Shown: one piece after another, positions 44,546-54,189 of the stretch
Position numbering within the stretch: position 1 is the first letter of the stretch
How the letters are laid out: each line of letters starts with the position of its first letter
From: Arthrobacter sp. DNA4
Lineage (GTDB): Bacteria > Actinomycetota > Actinomycetes > Actinomycetales > Micrococcaceae
DNA length: 64,000 bases
Assembly: GCF_024362385.1 (NCBI RefSeq)
Contig: NZ_CP101466.1
Location: 3,596,001 to 3,660,000, forward strand
Reading direction: 5' to 3'
Translations under genes and position numbers: made by a program
Notes under the pieces: model-generated
Databases searched by the model: none
What the model was told of the DNA's origin: nothing
Seen by the model: only the letters and a program-made list of their open reading frames with translations

Positions 44546-46300
44546 ATGACCACCACAGGCCAGAGAATGGGCGGAACTGCGGCCACGGCTGCGCCGGCAG
44601 TGGTCCGGCGCCCCAAAGGCGCTCTTGTGGTCAACTGGATCACCTCCACTGACCACAAGACCATCGGCTACATGTACCTGATCTCGTCCTTCGTGTTCTT
44701 CTGCGCGGGCGGGGTCATGGCGCTGCTCATCCGCGCGGAACTGTTCGAGCCCGGAATGCAGATCCTGCAGACCAAGGAGCAGTACAACCAACTGTTCACC
44801 ATGCACGGCACCATCATGCTGCTGATGTTCGCCACCCCGCTGTTCGCCGGCTTCGCCAACGTGATCATGCCGCTGCAGATCGGCGCGCCCGACGTCGCGT
44901 TCCCCCGCCTGAACGCGCTGGCGTTCTGGTTCTTCCTCTTCGGCTCCACCATCGCCGTGTCCGGCTTCATAACCCCGCAGGGCGCTGCATCCTTCGGCTG
45001 GTTCGCCTACGCACCCTTGTCCAACACCACGTTCACCCCCGGCATCGGCGGTGACCTGTGGGTCTTCGGCCTGGCGCTGTCAGGGTTCGGCACCATCCTG
45101 GGCTCGGTCAACTTCATCACCACCATCATCTGCATGCGCGCCCCCGGCCTCACCATGTGGCGGATGCCGATCTTCACCTGGAACACGCTGGTCACGGCCA
45201 TCCTGGTGCTGATGGCGTTCCCGCCGCTGGCCGCCGCCCTGTTCGCCCTCGGCGCGGACCGCAAGTTCGGTGCGCACATCTTCGATCCCTCCAACGGCGG
45301 CGCGATCCTTTGGCAGCACCTGTTCTGGTTCTTCGGCCATCCGGAGGTGTACATCATCGCGCTGCCGTTCTTCGGCATCGTCTCCGAGATCTTCCCGGTG
45401 TTCAGCCGCAAGCCCCTGTTCGGCTACAAGGGCATCGTGTACGCCACCATCGCCATCGCGGCCCTCTCGGTGACGGTGTGGGCCCACCACATGTATGTAA
45501 CGGGCGCGGTGTTCCTGCCGTTCTTCGCGTTCATGACCATGCTCATCGCGGTGCCCACCGGCGTGAAGTTCTTCAACTGGATCGGCACCATGTGGGGCGG
45601 CTCCCTGACCTTCGAGACGCCCATGCTGTGGAGCATGGGGTTCCTGGCCACGTTCCTCTTCGGCGGCCTCACGGGCATCATCCTGGCCTCGCCGCCCATG
45701 GACTTCCACGTCTCGGATACTTACTTCGTGGTGGCACACTTCCACTACGTGGTGTTCGGCACCGTGGTGTTCGCCATGTTCGCCGGGTTCTATTTCTGGT
45801 GGCCCAAGTTCACCGGCACCATGCTCAACGAGCGCCTGGGCAAGATCCACTTCTGGATGCTGTTCCTGGGCTTCCACGCCACATTCCTGATCCAGCACTG
45901 GCTGGGCGTCCTGGGCATGCCGCGGCGGTACGCGGACTACATGCCGGAGGACAACTTCACCTTCATGAACCAGTTCTCCACCATTGGCTCCTACCTGCTG
46001 GGCGCGTCCCTGATCCCGTTCTTCTGGAACGTCTTCATCACCTGGCGGGCCGGGAAGAAGGTCACTGTGGACGATCCCTGGGGCTTTGGCGCATCCCTTG
46101 AGTGGGCCACATCCTGCCCGCCGCCACGGCACAACTTCACCTCCCTGCCCCGCATCCGGTCCGAGCGCCCCGCCCTGGATCTGCACCATCCCGAGCTGAG
46201 CATCCGGCTCCATCCCTCCGAGGACGCACCAGGGGAAAGCATCCTGGGGGCGGCGGACATCGGGGAACGCGACGTCCACGACCCCAACCCGAACAAGTAG
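44546..46300 (+). CDS. ctaD: Cytochrome c oxidase subunit I
   Basis: 584 residues, twelve membrane helices, heme a and a3-CuB site. The ligands are in [13 protein letters not shown] (heme a), [17 protein letters not shown] (CuB His with cross-linked Tyr), WAHHMYVTG (CuB His pair) and [17 protein letters not shown] (heme a3 and a). The terminal oxidase is aa3-type. The C-terminal tail of about 60 residues is Pro/His-rich and cytoplasmic. Ctac and CtaD stand without subunit III. Confidence 0.96.
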   Translation: MTTTGQRMGGTAATAAPAVVRRPKGALVVNWITSTDHKTIGYMYLISSFVFFCAGGVMALLIRAELFEPGMQILQTKEQYNQLFTMHGTIMLLMFATPLFAGFANVIMPLQIGAPDVAFPRLNALAFWFFLFGSTIAVSGFITPQGAASFGWFAYAPLSNTTFTPGIGGDLWVFGLALSGFGTILGSVNFITTIICMRAPGLTMWRMPIFTWNTLVTAILVLMAFPPLAAALFALGADRKFGAHIFDPSNGGAILWQHLFWFFGHPEVYIIALPFFGIVSEIFPVFSRKPLFGYKGIVYATIAIAALSVTVWAHHMYVTGAVFLPFFAFMTMLIAVPTGVKFFNWIGTMWGGSLTFETPMLWSMGFLATFLFGGLTGIILASPPMDFHVSDTYFVVAHFHYVVFGTVVFAMFAGFYFWWPKFTGTMLNERLGKIHFWMLFLGFHATFLIQHWLGVLGMPRRYADYMPEDNFTFMNQFSTIGSYLLGASLIPFFWNVFITWRAGKKVTVDDPWGFGASLEWATSCPPPRHNFTSLPRIRSERPALDLHHPELSIRLHPSEDAPGESILGAADIGERDVHDPNPNK

Positions 46301-46495
46301 CGGGCCTGGCTGTCGGGGCACCCCCCCTTCGCGGCCAGTCCCCCTATCCGGCGTCGCGCATCCCAAGCCGCCCACGTACCCTTGACCTCGTTCCCCGCGG
46401 ATGGAAGCCTGTGAAGATCGCGGTGGGCCTCAAGCAACGGGGTTTGTTCCTCCCAGGGGCATTCCCACTGCCGGCCAAGCACAAAGGCGGCACGA

Positions 46496-47644
46496 ATGCG
46501 CGCAATGGTGTACCGCGGCCCTTACAAGATCCGGGTCGAAGAAAAAGACATTCCCAAGATCGAGCACCCCAATGACGCGATCATCCGGGTGACCACCGGA
46601 GCCATCTGCGGCTCCGACCTTCACCTCTACCACGGCATGATGCCGGACACGCGGGTGGGCAGCACGTTCGGCCATGAATTCGTGGGGGTGGTGCACCAGG
46701 TGGGCTCCTCGGTGCAGAACCTGATCCCCGGTGACCGCGTCATGGTGCCGTTCAACGTCTACTGCGGCTCCTGCTGGTTCTGTTCCCGCGGCCTCTACTC
46801 GAACTGCCACAACGTCAACCCCAATGCGACGGCCGTGGGCGGCATCTACGGCTACTCCCACACCTGTGGAGGGTACGACGGCGGCCAGGCAGAGTTCGTG
46901 CGGGTACCGTTCGCAGACGTGGGGCCCGGCAGGATCCCGGACTGGATGGATGAGGAGGACGCCGTGCTGCTCACCGACGCCCTTCCCACCGGCTACTTCG
47001 GGGCGCAGCTGGGCGACATCGTGGAAGGCGACACCGTGGTGGTGTTTGGCGCGGGACCCGTGGGGCTGTTCGCGGCCAAGTCCGCCTGGCTGATGGGCGC
47101 CGGTCGCGTCATCGTCATCGACCACCTGGACTACCGCCTGGAGAAGGCCCGGGACTTCGCCCACGCCGAGACGTTCAACTTTGCAGAGTACGACGACATC
47201 GTGGTGCACCTGAAGAAGGAAACCGACTTCCTGGGCGCCGACGTCGTGATTGATGCCGTGGGGGCCGAGGCGGACGGAAACTTCCTGCAGCACGTCACGG
47301 CATCAAAGCTGAAGCTGCAGGGCGGCTCGCCGGTGGCGTTGAACTGGGCCATCGACTCGGTCCGGAAAGGCGGAACAGTCTCTGTGGTGGGCGCCTACGG
47401 ACCCATGTTCAGCGCAGTGAAATTCGGGGACGCCGTGAACAAGGGGCTGACGCTGCGGATGAACCAGTGCCCGGTGAAACGGCAGTGGCCGCGACTGTTC
47501 GAGCACATCCGGAACGGATACCTGAAGCCCAGCGACCTGGTGACGCACCGGATCCCGCTGGAGCACATAGCCGAGGGGTACCACCTCTTCTCGGCCAAGC
47601 TGGACAACATCGTCAAGCCCCTCATCATCTCCGCCACAGCCTAA
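46496..47644 (+). CDS. Zinc-dependent alcohol dehydrogenase
   Basis: 382 residues of the medium-chain dehydrogenase family. Catalytic zinc ligands are in GAICGSDLHLYHG and FGHEFVG; the structural zinc site is CGSCWFCSRGLYSNC. The NAD loop is VFGAGPVGLFAAKSAWLMG. The overall length and HTCGGYDGGQAEFVRVP pattern are those of glutathione-independent formaldehyde dehydrogenase-like enzymes. AAAGGCGG precedes the start. A small companion gene follows after 12 bases. Confidence 0.92.
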   Translation: MRAMVYRGPYKIRVEEKDIPKIEHPNDAIIRVTTGAICGSDLHLYHGMMPDTRVGSTFGHEFVGVVHQVGSSVQNLIPGDRVMVPFNVYCGSCWFCSRGLYSNCHNVNPNATAVGGIYGYSHTCGGYDGGQAEFVRVPFADVGPGRIPDWMDEEDAVLLTDALPTGYFGAQLGDIVEGDTVVVFGAGPVGLFAAKSAWLMGAGRVIVIDHLDYRLEKARDFAHAETFNFAEYDDIVVHLKKETDFLGADVVIDAVGAEADGNFLQHVTASKLKLQGGSPVALNWAIDSVRKGGTVSVVGAYGPMFSAVKFGDAVNKGLTLRMNQCPVKRQWPRLFEHIRNGYLKPSDLVTHRIPLEHIAEGYHLFSAKLDNIVKPLIISATA

Positions 47645-47656
47645 AGGGAGTGCACC

Positions 47657-48235
47657 ATGACTGAACCGGCAACCCCATACATGGCAGGCAGGTCCGCCAC
47701 CCCCGATGCCTCGGTGGCGCTGCGCGCCCGCATCCCGGGCTGGGGCGTTGATCTGGACCCAAAGGACCGGCCGTCGTTCCCCCGGGAACAGCCGGGCATC
47801 GCGACCGGAGCGCACTGGAAATTCCCGGACCGGCAGCCTGAGGACCAACCGCGTGAACGGTCCATCGAGCACGCCATGCTGACACCCGCTTTTGGCACGT
47901 CGGTCCCCCTCAAGGGGGCCTCCGGCGCCATCCGGCGGTACGCCTACGGGAGGTACAGCGAAGGCCGGGCGGCGCACTGGCTGTTGCTGATCGCCGCGGA
48001 CCGCGTGGACGCCTGGGAAAACCACCTGGCGTCCTTCGCCTCGCTGCGCCCTGACAACCCTGTGACCGAAACGGGGATCGGCAGCGAGTTCTCCGGCCAC
48101 GGGTTGGCGTCCCGGGCCGGACAACGGGTGGATGTGAACCACTCCTGGATGGACCCGGTGATCGTTGCCGGGCCGTGGGTACTGGCCGGGCTGGCCGGTG
48201 CCGCAGTGCTGCGGGCCGTCCGCCGCGGCCACTGA
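47657..48235 (+). CDS. Hypothetical protein with C-terminal membrane helix
   Basis: 192 residues, no known family. The N-terminal half is soluble and polar (GWGVDLDPKDRPSFPREQPG), and a single hydrophobic helix lies at the end (VIVAGPWVLAGLAGAAVLRA), so it is likely tail-anchored. AAAGGGAG precedes the ATG and it is co-transcribed with the alcohol dehydrogenase, suggesting a shared condition of use. Confidence 0.65.
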   Translation: MTEPATPYMAGRSATPDASVALRARIPGWGVDLDPKDRPSFPREQPGIATGAHWKFPDRQPEDQPRERSIEHAMLTPAFGTSVPLKGASGAIRRYAYGRYSEGRAAHWLLLIAADRVDAWENHLASFASLRPDNPVTETGIGSEFSGHGLASRAGQRVDVNHSWMDPVIVAGPWVLAGLAGAAVLRAVRRGH

Positions 48236-48315
48236 TGAGAGCTCATAATTACGTCACGTCGTGGTTTCGTAATTGATGTGAACCTCGTCACTTAAAGCGC
48301 TTTCCGGCTTGGTGC

Positions 48316-48334
48316 TTAGGTTTGCCTACCCTAC
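48316..48334 (+). promoter_or_regulatory. DtxR/IdeR-like iron box in the fbp promoter
   Basis: TTAGGTTTGCCTACCCTAC agrees with the 19-base consensus TTAGGTTAGGCTAACCTAA at 14 positions. It sits within a promoter with -35 TTGGTG (48309-48314) and -10 TACAGT (48332-48337), spacer 17 bases. Repression under iron sufficiency would follow. Confidence 0.6.
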
Positions 48335-48347
48335 AGTTTTCCTGACA

Positions 48348-48369
48348 TAGGCAACATTCGTGTTGCCTA
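48348..48369. promoter_or_regulatory. Second palindrome upstream of fbpA
   Basis: TAGGCAAC-ATTCGT-GTTGCCTA, a perfect 8-bp inverted repeat with a 6-base centre, between the promoter and the fbpA start. It resembles the iron box loosely (TAGGCAAC in place of TAGGTTAG) and may be a second repressor site or an RNA hairpin in the leader. Confidence 0.55.
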
Positions 48370-48418
48370 ATAGGACTTAGGTTCAAGCAGACTTTTTTCC
48401 CCACCGAAAGCAGCCTCA

Positions 48419-49474
48419 ATGAAGATCCGCAACAGCGCGCTGGTAAGCATCGCACTCGCCGCCACCGCAGCTCTCGGCCTGACCGCCTGCGGCGGCGGCA
48501 CTCCTGCCGGCGGCACCTCGTCGTCCGCCTCCAACGGCGCCGCCTCCGGCGGGATCACGGTGTACAACGCCCAGCACGAAAGCCTCACCAAGGAATGGGT
48601 GGACGCCTTCACGGCGGAAACCGGCATCAAGGTGACCATGCGCCAGGGCTCGGACACTGAGCTCTCCAACCAGATCATCCAGGAAGGCCAGGCCTCCCCT
48701 GCGGACGTGTTCCTCACGGAAAACTCCCCCGCGATGACGCAGGTTGAGAACGCCGGCCTGTTCGCGGACGTCAACAAGGACACCCTGGCCCAGGTTCCCG
48801 CCGAGTTCGCACCGTCCACCGGCAAGTGGACGGGCATCGCCGCCCGCTCCACCGTCCTGGTGTACAACAAGACCAAGCTCACCGAGGACCAGCTCCCCAA
48901 GTCCATGCTTGACCTGGCCAAGCCTGAATGGAAGGGCAAGTGGGCCGCATCCCCCACGGGCGCAGACTTCCAGGCCATCGTTTCAGCGCTGCTGGAGCTG
49001 AAGGGCGAGTCCGCCACCGAGGAGTGGCTGAAGGGCATGAAGGAAAACTCCAAGGCCTACAAGGGCAACAGCACGGCCATGAAGGCTGTCAACGCCGGTG
49101 AAGTGGACGCCGCCCTGATCTACCACTACTACTACTACGGCGACCAGGCCAAGACCGGCGAGAACTCGAACAACGTCACCCCGTACTACTTCAAGAACCA
49201 GGACCCCGGCGCGTTCCTGTCCGTCTCCGGCGGCGGCGTGCTCAAGTCCTCCAAGAACGCTGCCGCTGCGCAGGAGTTCCTGAAGTTCATCACGGGCAAG
49301 AAGGGCCAGGAAGTCCTCAAGAACGGTACATCCTTCGAGTACGCCATCGGCTCCGACGTCCCCGCCAACGACAAGCTGGTTCCGATCAAGGACCTGCAGG
49401 CTCCCAAGGTTGACGCCGCCAAGCTTAACTCCGAAAAGGTCACCGATCTGATGACCCAGGCCGGACTACTCTAA
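48419..49474 (+). CDS. fbpA: Iron(III) ABC transporter substrate-binding lipoprotein
   Basis: 351 residues. Lipoprotein signal ending GLTACGGG. The periplasmic-binding-protein fold matches the ferric-binding FbpA/FutA class: ITVYNAQHESLTKEWVDAFT at the start, DVFLTENSPAMTQVE, and the tyrosine cluster IYHYYYYGDQ, which supplies iron ligands. Followed 4 bases later by a GTG permease gene and then the ATPase, the usual fbpABC order. Probably DtxR-regulated. Confidence 0.93.
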   Translation: MKIRNSALVSIALAATAALGLTACGGGTPAGGTSSSASNGAASGGITVYNAQHESLTKEWVDAFTAETGIKVTMRQGSDTELSNQIIQEGQASPADVFLTENSPAMTQVENAGLFADVNKDTLAQVPAEFAPSTGKWTGIAARSTVLVYNKTKLTEDQLPKSMLDLAKPEWKGKWAASPTGADFQAIVSALLELKGESATEEWLKGMKENSKAYKGNSTAMKAVNAGEVDAALIYHYYYYGDQAKTGENSNNVTPYYFKNQDPGAFLSVSGGGVLKSSKNAAAAQEFLKFITGKKGQEVLKNGTSFEYAIGSDVPANDKLVPIKDLQAPKVDAAKLNSEKVTDLMTQAGLL

Positions 49475-49478
49475 TTCC

Positions 49479-51068
49479 GTGACCTCCGATCTATCGGCTC
49501 CCCCCAGGGCGGGCACGACGACGGCGGGCCGGGGCAGCAGCCCCCGCCCGCCTTTCGGCGTTTCCGCGGTGTCCGTCCTAGCGGTGCTGATCGCCCTCTT
49601 CTCCCTCGTCCCGCTGGGGTACGTGGCCTACATGACGGTGGCAACCGGGTGGGATACCGCCGTCGGCCTCATCCTGCGGCCCCGCGTGGGGGAACTGCTG
49701 CTGAATACCCTGCTCCTGATGGCCGCCACCATCCCGCTGTGCCTGCTGCTTGGCGTGGCGGGAGCCTGGCTGGTGGAACGGACCAGGCTGCGCGGCCACC
49801 GGGTGTGGGCCGTGCTGCTGGCCGCCCCGCTGGCCGTCCCGGCGTTCGTCAACAGCTATGCCTGGGTCTCGGCCATCCCGTCGCTGGGCGGGCTGGGTTC
49901 GGGGATCCTGATCTCCACGCTGTCCTATTTCCCGCTGGTGTACATCCCGGCCGCAGCCACTCTGAGCCGACTGGACCCCGCCATTGAGCAGTCCGCCGCA
50001 GCGCTGGGGCTCGGTGCCTGGCGGACCTTCTTCCGGGTGGTCCTTCCCCAGCTCAGGATTGCGCTGACCGGCGGGGCGCTGCTGGTGGGGCTGCACCTGC
50101 TGGCCGAATACGGCGCGTTCGCCATGATCCGGTTCGATACCTTCACCACCGCGATCATGACCCAGTACCAGTCCACCTTCAACGGCGCGGCGGGAAACAT
50201 GCTGGCCAGCGTCCTGGTGTTCTTCTGCCTGCTCCTGCTGCTCGCGGAAGTCCGCAGCCGCGGCTCCGCGCGCTACGCCCGGATCGGCGCAGGCGTTCAG
50301 GCCAAGGCGCTGCGCCTGCCCCTGCACGCGTACCAGATCGCCGCCCAGATCTTCCTGCTGGCGCTGACCGCCCTGGCCTTCGGCCTCCCGCTGTACTTCG
50401 TGCTGCGCTGGATCCTGGTAAGCGGGGCGGACGTCTGGACAGCATCCGAATTCCTCCCGGCGCTCGTCGCCACGTTCAGCTACGGGCTCGCCGGCGCCGC
50501 TGCCACCACCGTGGTGGCTTTCCCCATGGCCTACCTCGCCGTGCGCCACCCCGGCTGGTTCAGCAAGTCCCTGGAACTGTCCAACTATGTCACCAGCTCC
50601 ATGCCCGGCATCGTGGTGGCGCTGGCGTTCGTTACCGTCAGCATCCGCATGGTGCCCGGGATGTACCAGACCGCGGGGCTGCTGGTTGCGGCGTACGTGC
50701 TCCTGTTCCTCCCCCGGGCCCTGGTGAACCTGCGGGCCGGACTCGCACAGGCCCCCAAGGAACTGGACGAGGCCGCCCAGGCGCTCGGAAAGCCGCCGCT
50801 GCTGGCCTTCATCCGCGTGACCCTGCGGCTCACTGCCCCTGCAGCAGCCGGCGGGGCAGCCCTGGTGTTCCTGGCCATCGCCAACGAGCTCACCGCCACC
50901 TTGCTCCTGTCCCCCAACGGCACCAGGACACTGGCCACCGAGTTCTGGAGCAAGAGCAGCGAGATCGACTACGCCGGCGCCGCGCCCTACGCGCTGCTGA
51001 TGATCGTGCTTTCCGCCCCCATGACCTACCTCCTCTTCCAACAGTCCAAGAAAGTAGCCGGACAGTGA
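49479..51068 (+). CDS. fbpB: Iron(III) ABC transporter permease (fused two-domain)
   Basis: 529 residues with about twelve membrane helices in two homologous halves, each carrying an ABC permease EAA-like loop (EQSAAALGLGAWRTFFRVVLP and DEAAQALGKPPLLAFIRVTL). The fused form is standard for FbpB. The GTG start is at 49479, and the stop overlaps the next gene by GTGA. Confidence 0.93.
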   Translation: MTSDLSAPPRAGTTTAGRGSSPRPPFGVSAVSVLAVLIALFSLVPLGYVAYMTVATGWDTAVGLILRPRVGELLLNTLLLMAATIPLCLLLGVAGAWLVERTRLRGHRVWAVLLAAPLAVPAFVNSYAWVSAIPSLGGLGSGILISTLSYFPLVYIPAAATLSRLDPAIEQSAAALGLGAWRTFFRVVLPQLRIALTGGALLVGLHLLAEYGAFAMIRFDTFTTAIMTQYQSTFNGAAGNMLASVLVFFCLLLLLAEVRSRGSARYARIGAGVQAKALRLPLHAYQIAAQIFLLALTALAFGLPLYFVLRWILVSGADVWTASEFLPALVATFSYGLAGAAATTVVAFPMAYLAVRHPGWFSKSLELSNYVTSSMPGIVVALAFVTVSIRMVPGMYQTAGLLVAAYVLLFLPRALVNLRAGLAQAPKELDEAAQALGKPPLLAFIRVTLRLTAPAAAGGAALVFLAIANELTATLLLSPNGTRTLATEFWSKSSEIDYAGAAPYALLMIVLSAPMTYLLFQQSKKVAGQ

Positions 51069-52222
51069 CAGCACCCTCAACCCGCAGGCTGCCCGAGCCC
51101 CGGGTGGCACCCTCCGTGGCCGCAACCACCAACAGCCACCTGCAGATCACGGACGTCACCAAGAACTTCGGATCACAGGCGGTCCTGAGGGGCGTCAACC
51201 TGTCGGTGGCCAAGGGCGGAACCACCGCCATCGTGGGCCCCTCCGGTTCGGGCAAGACCACCCTCCTGCGCCTGATCGCCGGGTTCGAACACCCGGACAC
51301 CGGGACCATTTCGCTCAACGGCACCACCGTGGCCGGTGACGGTGCCTGGCTTCCGGCGCACAAGCGGCAGATCGGGTACGTGGCCCAGGACGGCGCCCTG
51401 TTCCCGCACCTTACCGTGGGCCAGAACGTTGCCTTCGGCCTCAACGCAGCCAGGCTCGAGGGCGGCCGCCGCGCCGTCACCGCCCGCGTGGCGGAGCTGC
51501 TGGAAATGGTGTCGCTGGATGCTTCCATGGCCAAGCGCCGGCCGCACCAGCTCTCCGGCGGCCAGCAGCAGCGGGTTGCCCTGGCCCGGGCGCTGGCCCG
51601 TGAACCGGAGCTGATGCTCCTTGACGAGCCGTTCTCCGCCCTGGACGCGGGGCTGCGCGTGGCCACCCGCCGCGCCGTGGCCAAGGTCCTGGCCGAGGCC
51701 GGCGTCACCACCATCCTGGTCACCCACGACCAGGCCGAGGCACTCTCCTTCGCGGACCAGGTGGCCGTGATGCGCGGCGGCAAACTGGCCCAGATCGGCA
51801 ATCCCTTTGTGGTGTACACCCGCCCCGCGGACCGGGCCACCGCCGAGTTCCTGGGCGACGCTGTCATCCTGGACGCGTGGCTGGAAGGAACGCTGGCCAC
51901 CTGCTCGCTCGGCGCGATCCCCGTGCGGCGGCCCCCGGCCCAAGGACGCGTGCAGCTGATGCTGCGGCCCGAGCAGATCCGCATCGCCGAGGACGGCCCC
52001 ATCCGCGGCGTGGTGGTGGACACGGACTACTTCGGCCCCGAAACCACCGTGCGGCTGAAGCTGAACGTGCCAAAGGAAGTGGCGGAGCACGCCGACCACC
52101 GCTACCCGGGCGGCGGCGAAGTGATCACCATCCGGCACTGGAACGCCTCGATCGCCCGTCCGGGCATGGAGCTGTGCCTGCGGGTGGTGGGCGAAGCCGT
52201 CGCGTTCCCCATGGACGAGTAG
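51065..52222 (+). CDS. fbpC: Iron(III) ABC transporter ATP-binding protein
   Basis: 385 residues. Walker A GPSGSGKTT, signature LSGGQQQRVALARAL, Walker B LMLLDEPFSALD and the H-loop in LVTHDQAEALS are intact. A TOBE-type C-terminal domain (VQLMLRPEQIRIAEDGP) follows as in FbpC/PotA. The start is GTG 51065 in the overlap with fbpB. Together with fbpAB it drives ferric uptake. Confidence 0.94.
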   Translation: MTAPSTRRLPEPRVAPSVAATTNSHLQITDVTKNFGSQAVLRGVNLSVAKGGTTAIVGPSGSGKTTLLRLIAGFEHPDTGTISLNGTTVAGDGAWLPAHKRQIGYVAQDGALFPHLTVGQNVAFGLNAARLEGGRRAVTARVAELLEMVSLDASMAKRRPHQLSGGQQQRVALARALAREPELMLLDEPFSALDAGLRVATRRAVAKVLAEAGVTTILVTHDQAEALSFADQVAVMRGGKLAQIGNPFVVYTRPADRATAEFLGDAVILDAWLEGTLATCSLGAIPVRRPPAQGRVQLMLRPEQIRIAEDGPIRGVVVDTDYFGPETTVRLKLNVPKEVAEHADHRYPGGGEVITIRHWNASIARPGMELCLRVVGEAVAFPMDE

Positions 52223-52331
52223 TCCTCCCCAGCCACACGTGTCACAGAAAAAACACCGGGCGGAAACACTGCGGCAACCTGTCCACGGCAAGCTGGGCTT
52301 ACGGGGATACAACAGCAGGAGGCAGCCCATC

Positions 52332-52592
52332 ATGGAGGCACAAGGACTTGGCACCGCCCAGCTCCGCATCGGGGACCAGATCGAGGCGTGGCACCGGGGC
52401 AGGCTTTTCCACAAAGGCCGGGTGACCGACGTCGTCCCGGCCCTGGAACTCTTCTGGATCCTGGACGCCCGGACCGGCACGCGCAAGCTGCTGGACCCGG
52501 AGGCCCTGGAGATCCGCCACGTGGACCCTCCGGTCACGCTGGAGGTTTCAGCCAAACCCCAGCCTCCGGCCAAGCCCCTCGCCACCGCCTAG
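52332..52592 (+). CDS. Small hypothetical protein
   Basis: 86 residues with a short beta-rich domain: IGDQIEAWHRGRLFHKGRVT and LFWILDARTGTRKLLDPEAL, like a Tudor/SH3-type barrel. A strong AGGAGG lies 9 bases before ATG 52332. Function unknown. It sits 109 bases after fbpC and may share that transcript. A short hairpin follows. Confidence 0.7.
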   Translation: MEAQGLGTAQLRIGDQIEAWHRGRLFHKGRVTDVVPALELFWILDARTGTRKLLDPEALEIRHVDPPVTLEVSAKPQPPAKPLATA

Positions 52593-52596
52593 CGCG

Positions 52597-52615
52597 GGAG
52601 CGTCAGGTGCGCTCC
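52597..52615. terminator. Short convergent hairpin (candidate terminator)
   Basis: GGAGCG and CGCTCC arms, with the nhaA stop codon in the loop, between convergent genes. Stem is only 6-7 bp and no T-run is present. Confidence 0.35.
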
Positions 52616-53955
52616 TGGTAGACGTCCGGGACGCCGTCGTGGTCAGAGTCCACCTGCTCCAACTCTTCAGCGATCCGGTACTGGCGGTTGCGGGTGCGCA
52701 GGACAGCCGTTGCCAGCAGCGCGGCGATCAGTGAGGCGGCCAGGATACCCACCTTGGCATGGTCGTCGTGGAGGCTGCCGTGGCCGAAGCTGAGCTCTGC
52801 CACCAGCAGGGAGACGGTGAATCCGATCCCGGCCAGCAGCGCAACGCCGAACACGTCGATCCACTTGAAGGAGCTGTCCAGGGAGGCCCTGGTGGCTTTG
52901 GTCAGGATCCAGGTGGTGCCCATGATGCCGATCGGCTTGCCCAGGACCAGGCCCAGGATGATGCCCAGCGCCACGGGATCGGACAGTGCTGACCCCAGGC
53001 CCTCCCAGCCGCCCACGGTCACGCCGGCGGAAAAGAACGCGAAGATGGGAACGGCCACGCCGGCGGAGATGGGCCGGAACCGGTGCTCGAAAATCTCGGC
53101 AAGCCCGGGGCCGGCTTCGGGGCCGCCGGAGGCCTGCGACCGGATCACGGGAACGGCGAAACCCAGGAGTACGCCGGCAACGGTGGCGTGGATGCCCGAC
53201 GCGTGCACCAGGGCCCAGGTCACGCCACCCAGCGGCAGCAGGATCAGCCAGGCAGCGGCTGCGTGGCGGCCGAAGAACCGGCGGTACTTCTGGGCCAGGA
53301 AGGCGTAGATGGCCAGCGGGATGAGCGCCAGGAGCAGCGGGGTGGCCTGGATATCGCTGGAGTAGAAGAACGCGATGATGGTGATGGCGATGAGGTCATC
53401 CACCACGGCCAGCGTCAGCAGGAAGATCCGCAGGGCGCTGGGCAGGTGCGAGCCGATGATGGCCAGGACGGCAACGGCAAAAGCAATGTCCGTTGCCGTG
53501 GGAATGGCCCAGCCGCGGAGCGTTTCCGGACTGGAAAGATTGACGACGGCGTAGATCGCCGCCGGGACGGCCACGCCTCCCACGGCGGCCGCCACCGGAA
53601 CTATCGACTTGCTGATTTGGCGCAGGTCACCGGCCACGAATTCGCGCTTGAGCTCCAACCCCACCAGGAAGAAGAAGATGGCCAAGAGGCCGTCCGCCGC
53701 CCACGCCCCGAAGCTGAGTTCCAGGTGCCACGGTGCGTAGCCCACCTTCAGGTCCCGGAGGGCAAAGTAGCTGTCCGACGCCGGGGAGTTGGCCCAGATG
53801 AGCGCGATAACGGCAGCAGCCACCAGGAGGGCGCCGCCCACCGTCTCCTTGCGGAGGATCTCACCGATCCGCAGTGCTTCGGCGTAACTGCCGCGGGAAA
53901 AGACGGTGGAGCCAAAGAACGTGTTCCGGCGTGGGGTGGGCGGGGTCGTGTTCAT
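52603..53955 (-). CDS. nhaA: Na+/H+ antiporter NhaA
   Basis: 450 residues, about twelve membrane helices. Key residues are conserved: the paired aspartates in [14 protein letters not shown] and the [13 protein letters not shown] assembly helix; [11 protein letters not shown] is the helix II signature. It exports sodium at alkaline pH. The ATG at 53955 was chosen; a longer frame to 54024 looks non-coding. The tail is unusual: after a basic linker comes [13 protein letters not shown], a D-x-D-x-D-G-x-x-D loop like the calcium-binding loop of thrombospondin type 3 repeats and EF-hands. Confidence 0.93.
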   Translation of the reverse strand: MNTTPPTPRRNTFFGSTVFSRGSYAEALRIGEILRKETVGGALLVAAAVIALIWANSPASDSYFALRDLKVGYAPWHLELSFGAWAADGLLAIFFFLVGLELKREFVAGDLRQISKSIVPVAAAVGGVAVPAAIYAVVNLSSPETLRGWAIPTATDIAFAVAVLAIIGSHLPSALRIFLLTLAVVDDLIAITIIAFFYSSDIQATPLLLALIPLAIYAFLAQKYRRFFGRHAAAAWLILLPLGGVTWALVHASGIHATVAGVLLGFAVPVIRSQASGGPEAGPGLAEIFEHRFRPISAGVAVPIFAFFSAGVTVGGWEGLGSALSDPVALGIILGLVLGKPIGIMGTTWILTKATRASLDSSFKWIDVFGVALLAGIGFTVSLLVAELSFGHGSLHDDHAKVGILAASLIAALLATAVLRTRNRQYRIAEELEQVDSDHDGVPDVYQERT

Positions 53956-54189
53956 GCGGGCGTCCTTAAATCCGGGTTCGACAAATCCATGCCGACCAGA
54001 CTTCCCGGCGCACCTTTCGTCCATTCTACGGGGCGTGGCAGCTGGCCCCTAAATAGCGACTCCGGCAGAAATATCAGGTTTTTGTGGGGCAGTTCACAGA
54101 AAGACCCATCCTCGAACACCTGTGGCACCGAACCATTAATGTCCCTCATCCGGGGCAAACCGTCACACGCATGAGGAGAATGCTTTCCG

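Noticed and set aside
46301..46495. Poly-C tract (CCCCCCC) between ctaD and the alcohol dehydrogenase gene
   Set aside because: Lies outside coding sequence and upstream of no clear promoter spacer; phase variation cannot be supported.
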